The translations under genes were made by a program, and so were the position numbers. The notes below the pieces were generated by a model, which saw nothing but the letters and a program-made list of their open reading frames with translations, did not search any database and was not told the DNA's origin. Source: Rhodospirillaceae bacterium (GTDB lineage: Bacteria; Pseudomonadota; Alphaproteobacteria; Rhodospirillales; Magnetospirillaceae). Taken from it: a stretch of 10,177 nucleotides of DNA. The stretch covers positions 1 to 10,177 of the forward strand of contig JASLCK010000136.1 in NCBI GenBank assembly GCA_030151865.1, written 5' to 3'. Each line of letters begins with the position of its first letter. The first letter of the stretch is position 1. This document shows, one piece after another, positions 6,661 to 10,177 of this stretch.

Positions 6661-7488
6661 ATGACTGATCCTGGACAAGACCGCCGCCGTGCCTTGGGTG
6701 ACTTTTTACGGGCCAAGCGCGAGCATCTGACCCCTGCCCAGTGCGGCCTGCCCACCGGGCCGCGCCGTCGCACACCGGGCCTGCGCCGCGAGGAAGTGGC
6801 CGAGTTGTGCGGTATGAGCGCCACTTGGTATATCTGGATCGAGCAGGGGCGCGACGTTCAGGCTTCCCCCGCCGTTCTGGCCCGCCTAGCCGAAGCCTTG
6901 CGCATGTCCAATGCCGAACGGGCCTATCTGTTTCGCCTCGCGGGGCGCAGCGACCCCAATCCCCCCGATGGCGGCACCGACAGCGCCCCGCATCTGCCCG
7001 ACGCCCTGCATTTGCTGCTGCGTCAGGCCGGAACCTTTCCCGCTTATGTGCTGGATCGTTATTGGAATGCCTGCGCCTGGAACAAGGCGGCGGAACATTT
7101 GTTTGCAGGCTGGCTGGACCAGGACGGCGAGCGTAACCTGCTGGCCTGGATTTTTACCCATCCCCAAGCCAGCACCATCATTCAGGACTGGAGCGAGCGC
7201 AGCCATCGCGTGGTGTCGGAATTCCGCGCCGATTGCGCCAGCCGCATGACCGATCCGGTGATCAAGGATCTGATCGACTGGCTGTCCCTGGAAAGTGCCG
7301 ACTTTGTCGCCTGCTGGAACGACCAGACGGTTCTGTCCCGCGAAGGCGGCACCCGCCGTTTCGATCACCCCGAATTGGGACCGCAGAGCTATCAGCAACT
7401 GACCCTGACCCTGGCGTCTCACCCAGACATCAAGGTGGTGGTGCTGACCCAGGGGGACGAAGTTTCCACAGCGATCCCCCTATCCTAA
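6661..7488 (+). CDS. XRE-family regulator with C-terminal MmyB-like ligand-binding domain
   Basis: Transcription factor of 275 aa. The N-terminal helix-turn-helix (about residues 10-95) has the signature of this subfamily: LGDFLRAKREHLTP, GPRRRTPGLRREEVAELCGMS and WYIWIEQGRDVQASP, then the LARLAEALRMSNAERAYLFRLAG helices. The C-terminal region (about 108-270; RYWNACAWNKAAEHLF, SESADFVACWND-like SLESADFVACWND, REGGTRRFDHPELG) matches the MmyB/PF17765 PAS-like domain, which is thought to bind a small ligand, possibly lipid-like in relatives. Actinobacteria and proteobacteria commonly carry such regulators divergent from one enzyme gene they control. Here that gene is the YafE-like methyltransferase, and a direct-repeat operator lies between them. 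The ATG at 6661 lacks a ribosome binding site, fitting leaderless expression. The next in-frame ATG (codon 52) lies within the HTH, so the start is secure. Confidence 0.9.
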   Translation: MTDPGQDRRRALGDFLRAKREHLTPAQCGLPTGPRRRTPGLRREEVAELCGMSATWYIWIEQGRDVQASPAVLARLAEALRMSNAERAYLFRLAGRSDPNPPDGGTDSAPHLPDALHLLLRQAGTFPAYVLDRYWNACAWNKAAEHLFAGWLDQDGERNLLAWIFTHPQASTIIQDWSERSHRVVSEFRADCASRMTDPVIKDLIDWLSLESADFVACWNDQTVLSREGGTRRFDHPELGPQSYQQLTLTLASHPDIKVVVLTQGDEVSTAIPLS

Positions 7489-7504
7489 CGGTGAAAGCCG
7501 CCTG

Positions 7505-7524
7505 TCCACAGAAACTGTGGATAA
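7505..7524 (+). promoter_or_regulatory. Palindrome containing a consensus DnaA-box sequence
   Basis: TCCACAG-AAA-CTGTGGA (7505-7521) is a perfect 7-bp dyad. Its right arm continues into TGTGGATAA (7516-7524), exactly the DnaA-box consensus in reverse orientation. A one-mismatch relative, TGTTGATAA, lies at 7684-7692 beside the AT-rich stretch. Two boxes are too few to call an origin; the site could titrate or bind DnaA, or be chance. Confidence 0.4.
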
Positions 7525-7546
7525 GTCTGTGAAATCAGGGTGGGTA

Positions 7547-7604
7547 AGCGGTGTATTGCCAGGGCTGGCCTAGCCTCTCACCGCTCTGCCCGCATCTTGG
7601 GCAG
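7547..7604 (+). ncRNA. Possible structured RNA or terminator-like fold after the XRE gene
   Basis: AGCGGTG (7547-7553) pairs with CACCGCT (7579-7585) and encloses the inner hairpin GCCAG-GG-CTGGC (7558-7569). Directly next to it CTGCCC (7586-7591) pairs with GGGCAG (7599-7604). All three helices are perfect and adjacent. No U-tract follows (GCGCAAAAA), so a normal rho-independent terminator is unlikely in the plus direction. Read on the minus strand it would follow a TTTTTGC run. No known RNA family is recognised. Confidence 0.35.
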
Positions 7605-7616
7605 GCGCAAAAATAC

Positions 7617-7729
7617 TGTCATATTACTCTGACAATATTTTAGCTGTCTGAAATATGCATAGAAAACAATGCATTCCAGACTGTGTTGATAACCCACATA
7701 CTGCGTTGCACAACTGTCACATCGACAGT
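7617..7729. repeat. Cluster of three TGTC/GACA-type dyads in AT-rich DNA
   Basis: First dyad: TGTCA (7617-7621) and TGACA (7630-7634). Second: GTCTG (7646-7650) with CAGAC (7677-7681), enclosing two ATGCAT palindromes (7655-7660 and 7669-7674) that can pair with each other. Third: ACTGTC (7713-7718) with GACAGT (7724-7729). The repeated TGTC/GACA core suggests related protein-binding sites, though each dyad alone is short. Confidence 0.4.
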
Positions 7730-7823
7730 CGCCTTTGATCTACGACTTCTGTCGCATTTCCGTCGTCTTAGCCGAAAGCGAAACCCCTTGGGATAGATCG
7801 GCGGACAAATCCCACCGTCTGGT

Positions 7824-7854
7824 TGCCCCCACCCCGAGGCTAGGCGTGGGGGCA
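7824..7854 (-). terminator. GC-rich hairpin downstream of metC
   Basis: TGCCCCCAC (7824-7832) pairs perfectly with GTGGGGGCA (7846-7854), giving 9 bp around a 13-base loop, 20 bases beyond the metC stop on the minus strand. There is no U-tract on either side (AACCAGA follows on the minus strand), so it is a hairpin with likely 3'-end function rather than a textbook intrinsic terminator. Confidence 0.45.
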
Positions 7855-7873
7855 GCCCCAGGCTGATCAGATT

Positions 7874-9118
7874 CTAGGCAGCATCCTCGATCGAGCGAAT
7901 GGCATTCATCTTGGCAAAGGCGGCAAAGGCGCGGTCCAGATCCATCAACAAATCATCGACCGCTTCCAACCCCACATGCAGGCGCAGACACGGCCCCTGA
8001 TAGGGCCAGGGGCTGATGCGGGCGGCATGGGCCGGATCAAACGGCATCACCAGGCTTTCGAACCCACCCCAGGAAAAGCCCAACCCAAACAGCCGCAGAT
8101 GATCGACAAACCCACGGAAAGCCTCGCTTGAGCAGGGTTTGAAGACCACGCTGAACAAACTGGCGGCTCCCTTGAAGTCGCGCTGCCACAGATCGTGACC
8201 CGGTGCCCCCGGCAAAGCCGGATGCAAAACCGCTTCGATTTCGGGCCGTTCGGCCAACCATGCCGCCACGGCCAAACCGCTCTGATAGTGGCGTTCCATC
8301 CGCAAGGGAAAAGTCCGCAAGCCGCGCATAGCCAGATAGAGATCGTCGCCGCCCGCCGTCAAACCGATGGCGAAGGCATGATCGCGCACCCGGTCCCAAT
8401 GGGCGCGATTGGCGGTGATCACCCCCATGGTGGCGTCGGAATGACCAACGATATATTTGGTCGCGGCATGCACGGTGACATCGACGCCATGGTCGAACGC
8501 CTTAAAAAACAGCGGCGTCCCCCAGGTATTGTCCATCACCACCACGGCGCCGTGACGGTGTGCGGCGGCGGCAATGGCGGGGACGTCCTGGACCTCGAAC
8601 GTCATCGAACCGGGGGATTCCACATAGACCAACCGGGTCCGCTTAGTCAGCAAAGCCTTGATCCCCGCCCCGATCGACGGCGGATAAAAAGTCGCGCTCA
8701 CGCCCCAGCGGGACAGCACCTTTTCGACAAAATGCCGGGTCGGACCATAGACGCTGTCGCTGACCAGAATATGATCGCCCTCGGACACAAAAGCTTCGAT
8801 GGCCGCCACACAGGCCGACAGCCCCGACGCCGCCACCAAGGAACGATACCCGCCTTCCAATTCCGCCATGGCGCGGGCAAAGGCAAAGGATGCGGGCGTC
8901 CCTTTACGGCCATACCACAAGACCTCTTCCCCCGCTTCCAACTGCTTTTCCCGTGCCTCCATATCGGCCATGTCGCGAAACATCACGGTAGAGGCACGAC
9001 AGACCTGGGGATTGACCATGCCGCCCTGGGCATGGGGATCAATCAGGCCATGCCCGACAAAGCTATCGGGTGACAGGTCGAACGGGGAATGAGCGTTGGG
9101 CGAGAAAGAACCAGTCAT
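7874..9118 (-). CDS. metC: Cystathionine beta-lyase (PLP-dependent Cys/Met metabolism enzyme)
   Basis: Cytoplasmic fold-type I PLP enzyme, expected to cleave cystathionine to homocysteine, pyruvate and ammonia in methionine synthesis. Enzymes of this type often also break down cysteine to sulfide. From ATG 9118 it has 414 aa. Visible landmarks are VNPQVCRASTVMF at 35-47, WYGRKGTPAS (about 68-77, phosphate-binding Y69 and R71 supplied to the partner subunit), SVYGPTRHF with cofactor-stacking Y124, VVMDNTWGTPLF with D196, the Schiff-base lysine K221 in HAATKYIVGHSDATMG, and a C-terminal LRLHVGLEAVDDLL with the substrate-carboxylate arginine. HSDATMG favours MetC over MetB or MetZ. A GTG at 9151 would add 11 residues (FDPLNPGLFPM); neither start has a strong ribosome binding site. 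It is divergent from a DecR-like regulator, suggesting cysteine-linked control. A cysteine desulfhydrase role is the main alternative. Confidence 0.9.
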   Translation of the reverse strand: MTGSFSPNAHSPFDLSPDSFVGHGLIDPHAQGGMVNPQVCRASTVMFRDMADMEAREKQLEAGEEVLWYGRKGTPASFAFARAMAELEGGYRSLVAASGLSACVAAIEAFVSEGDHILVSDSVYGPTRHFVEKVLSRWGVSATFYPPSIGAGIKALLTKRTRLVYVESPGSMTFEVQDVPAIAAAAHRHGAVVVMDNTWGTPLFFKAFDHGVDVTVHAATKYIVGHSDATMGVITANRAHWDRVRDHAFAIGLTAGGDDLYLAMRGLRTFPLRMERHYQSGLAVAAWLAERPEIEAVLHPALPGAPGHDLWQRDFKGAASLFSVVFKPCSSEAFRGFVDHLRLFGLGFSWGGFESLVMPFDPAHAARISPWPYQGPCLRLHVGLEAVDDLLMDLDRAFAAFAKMNAIRSIEDAA

Positions 9119-9272
9119 AGGGAAAAGCCCCGGATTTAAAGGATCGAACACCCGAAAATCCTAGCCCGCCCCCAGCGGAAAGAGGTTGCTTTGTTAGCGC
9201 CCGAACGCCCTTTCCCTAGATATTTTTTCTATAGATATATAAATTTACGGAAAATTATTTCACGAGATACCG
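9119..9272. promoter_or_regulatory. AT-rich divergent control region between metC and the Lrp-family gene
   Basis: The 154-bp spacer contains an AT-rich tract at about 9217-9260 that contrasts with the surrounding GC-rich DNA. It holds TAGATAT twice (9217-9223 and 9232-9238, 15 bp apart), the palindrome CTATAG, and TATAAA (9238-9243), a possible -10 for the plus-strand gene. Lrp/AsnC proteins favour AT-rich, weakly palindromic sites, so this is the likely binding region for the adjacent regulator. No confident -35 was found for either direction. Confidence 0.55.
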
Positions 9273-9746
9273 ATGGATCGCATTGACCGGAAAATCCTGA
9301 CCTTGCTGCAAGACAATGCCGATCTGCCACTGACCGAGATCGCCGAGCGGGTCGGCCTGTCCCAGACCCCTTGCTGGCGGCGTATTCAAAAGCTGGAAGC
9401 CGAAGGCTATATCCAAAAGCGCGTCGCCCTTTTAAACCCCGACAAGCTGAATGTCGGGGTGACGGCCTTTGTGCTGATCAAAACCAACCAACACAATCAG
9501 GCCTGGTTCGAACGCTTCAAGGCGGAAGTCCTGAAAATACCGGAAGTGATGGAGTTCTATCGCCTGAGCGGTCAGGTGGATTACCTGCTGCGGGTTGCCG
9601 TATCGGATATCGCCGATTTCGACCGGGTTTATCAGGACCTGATCCGCAATACCGAGCTTTATGACATCAGTTCCAGCTTCGCCATGGAAACCATCAAGTT
9701 CAGCACCGCCCTGCCGTTGGACCGCCTGCCCTTGAGCGGCGAATAA
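9273..9746 (+). CDS. decR: Lrp/AsnC family regulator, DecR (YbaO)-like
   Basis: Transcription factor of 157 aa, usual for the family. The N-terminal HTH (1-50) reads MDRIDRKILTLLQDNADLPLTE, then AERVGLSQTPCWRRIQKLEAEGYI. The C-terminal RAM ligand domain (about 62-145) includes VGVTAFVLIKTNQHNQAWFERF, PEVMEFYRLSGQVDYLLRVAVSD and the ending SSSFAMETIKFSTALPLD. TPCW-R, TAFVLIKT-H, EVxxFxRxxGxxDYLxRV and SSFAMExIKxxTxLPL match my memory of E. coli DecR, which senses cysteine and activates cysteine detoxification genes. This protein sits divergent from metC, a C-S lyase, across an AT-rich spacer, so it probably activates or tunes metC with cysteine or a related amino acid as effector. The start is preceded only by a weak GAG (ACGAGATACCG). 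DecR orthology is from remembered similarity; a general Lrp-like role is the alternative. Confidence 0.88.
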   Translation: MDRIDRKILTLLQDNADLPLTEIAERVGLSQTPCWRRIQKLEAEGYIQKRVALLNPDKLNVGVTAFVLIKTNQHNQAWFERFKAEVLKIPEVMEFYRLSGQVDYLLRVAVSDIADFDRVYQDLIRNTELYDISSSFAMETIKFSTALPLDRLPLSGE

Positions 9747-9771
9747 CCTGCCCCCCATAAACGGGGGTTGG
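9747..9771 (+). terminator. GC-rich hairpin just after the Lrp-family gene
   Basis: CCCCC (9752-9756) pairs with GGGGG (9763-9767) around ATAAAC, extended outward by CC (9747-9748) and GG (9770-9771) across a G-U and a T-T. No U-tract follows. The right arm competes with a long-range pairing described at 9756-9851. Confidence 0.4.
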
Positions 9772-9851
9772 AAGCATGGACGAGAGAGGTTATACCAAAC
9801 GTCACAGGCGAAAATCCGGCGTGCCCGCCAGCGGGCGACGCCCCGTTTATG
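9756..9851 (+). other. 96-bp segment bounded by a perfect 11-bp inverted repeat, ahead of the acetyltransferase gene
   Basis: CATAAACGGGG (9756-9766) and CCCCGTTTATG (9841-9851) are exact reverse complements. Between them is a second strong hairpin: GGCGT plus GCCCG (9818-9827) against CGGGC plus ACGCC (9832-9842), with one bulged G and the loop CCAG. The outer pairing shares bases with both the 9747-9771 hairpin and the inner hairpin, so alternative folds exclude each other. Two readings fit: a regulatory mRNA leader for the acetyltransferase, or a small palindromic element of the MITE/REP kind. I see no target-site duplication and no match to a riboswitch family I can recall. Confidence 0.45.
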
Positions 9852-9873
9852 TCATCTGCAAGGAAGAAAATCC

Positions 9874-10177
9874 GTGACATCGCCTGTGGTCGCCATCACC
9901 GAAGCTGACACCCGCCGCGCCGTTCCCGCCCTGCGGGTTTTATGGCCGCGTTACAGCGAAGACGAGATGGTCGCCGTCATCGACCACACCCTGCGCCCCA
10001 ATGGCTATCATCTGGTGGGTTTTCTGCCCGACGATGGATCGCCCTCGCCGTGTGTGCTGGGATACCGATTTCAGCATTCCCTATGGCTGGGCAAATCGCT
10101 TTATGTGGTAGATATCGCCACCCTGCCCGACCAACGCGGCCAGGGCTATGGCGCCCGCATCATGGATTGGGCCGAAG
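9874..10177 (+). CDS. GNAT-family N-acetyltransferase, 3'-truncated by the window edge
   Basis: Only the first 101 codons are present. The start is a GTG at 9874 with AGGA at 9861-9864, nine bases upstream; no better in-frame ATG was found. The protein begins MTSPVVAITEADTRRAVPAL. Residues 61-83 (VLGYRFQHSLWLGKSLYVVDIATLP) form the beta strands leading to the acetyl-CoA pyrophosphate loop, whose Q/R-x-x-G-x-G motif is QRGQGYG at 87-93, followed by ARIMDWAE of the next helix. It should transfer an acetyl group from acetyl-CoA to an amine; the substrate cannot be told. The lack of an N-terminal signal or membrane segment suggests a cytoplasmic enzyme. It is on the same strand as the DecR-like gene 127 bases upstream but separated by hairpins, so co-transcription is uncertain. 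Confidence 0.82.
   Translation, partial: MTSPVVAITEADTRRAVPALRVLWPRYSEDEMVAVIDHTLRPNGYHLVGFLPDDGSPSPCVLGYRFQHSLWLGKSLYVVDIATLPDQRGQGYGARIMDWAE

Larger units (their letters stand above)
7489..7873. other. 385-bp gene-free region with dyads and AT-rich core
   Basis: No open reading frame with a start signal is convincing here. The left part (7505-7604) is a series of GC-rich inverted repeats. The middle (about 7609-7735) is distinctly AT-rich for this genome and holds repeated TGTC/GACA dyads. The right part ends in a G/C hairpin after the convergent metC gene. Both flanking genes end here (XRE from the left, metC from the right), so a promoter role for them is unnecessary. That makes an sRNA, a 3'-end structure or a protein-binding locus more likely. 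Confidence 0.6.

Noticed and set aside
7489..7873. Chromosomal replication origin.
   Set aside because: Only one perfect and one near DnaA box, and none of the usual origin-neighbour genes.
9747..9873. Known riboswitch (glycine, TPP, fluoride, guanidine or SAM type) before the acetyltransferase.
   Set aside because: Short resemblances such as GAGAGAGG and CATAAACG do not extend to the conserved cores I remember for these classes.
1..10177. A defence system, toxin-antitoxin pair, prophage or CRISPR locus.
   Set aside because: All confident genes belong to housekeeping, transport or regulatory families, and no regularly spaced repeats or mobile-element genes were seen.

Overview
The window is about 10 kb of GC-rich DNA, densely packed with ordinary bacterial chromosomal genes. 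Codon use (GCC, CGC, CTG, GGC rich) and the remembered similarity of several proteins suggest an alphaproteobacterium, plausibly a Rhodospirillales member of the Magnetospirillum type. That placement is an inference; no rRNA or other taxonomic marker is present. I see no phage, transposase, CRISPR array, tRNA or rRNA.

Layout, left to right. (1) 1-2399: a large sodium:solute symporter of the VC_2705/ActP-like type, then a TetR regulator on the same strand, separated by a perfect GNRA-loop hairpin. (2) 2522-3796: a stand-alone MFS transporter resembling the lysophospholipid transporter LplT. (3) 3956-4358: a small unrecognised 104-aa protein with an excellent ribosome binding site, ending in a strong intrinsic terminator. 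(4) 4385-5191: a membrane-anchored alpha/beta hydrolase (YfhR/BEM46 type). Its first in-frame ATG lies in the loop of the preceding terminator, so I move the start to 4385. (5) 5204-5764: a periplasmic class I c-type cytochrome with a sigma70-like promoter and a terminator that can serve both strands. (6) 5777-7488: a divergent pair, a YafE-like methyltransferase (-) and an XRE/MmyB-type regulator (+). Their shared 107-bp spacer holds two identical 11-bp direct repeats exactly 22 bp apart, probable operators. (7) 7489-7873: a 385-bp gene-free region with dyads, a consensus DnaA-box sequence and an AT-rich core. (8) 7874-9746: a second divergent pair, cystathionine beta-lyase MetC (-) and a DecR-like Lrp/AsnC regulator (+), around an AT-rich spacer. 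(9) 9747-10177: a leader with an 11-bp perfect inverted repeat and competing hairpins, followed by a GNAT acetyltransferase cut by the right edge.

Functionally the genes are largely independent units: transport, envelope lipid handling, electron transfer, and two small regulator-target modules. The two divergent pairs are the clearest cases of genes working together. The MmyB-type regulator probably controls the methyltransferase and itself. The DecR-like regulator probably links cysteine levels to a C-S lyase that can make and degrade sulfur amino acids. I did not find a convincing new multi-gene system. The most interesting items are the tandem operator pair, the terminator that forces a start correction, the foldable leader before the acetyltransferase, and the structured 385-bp gap.
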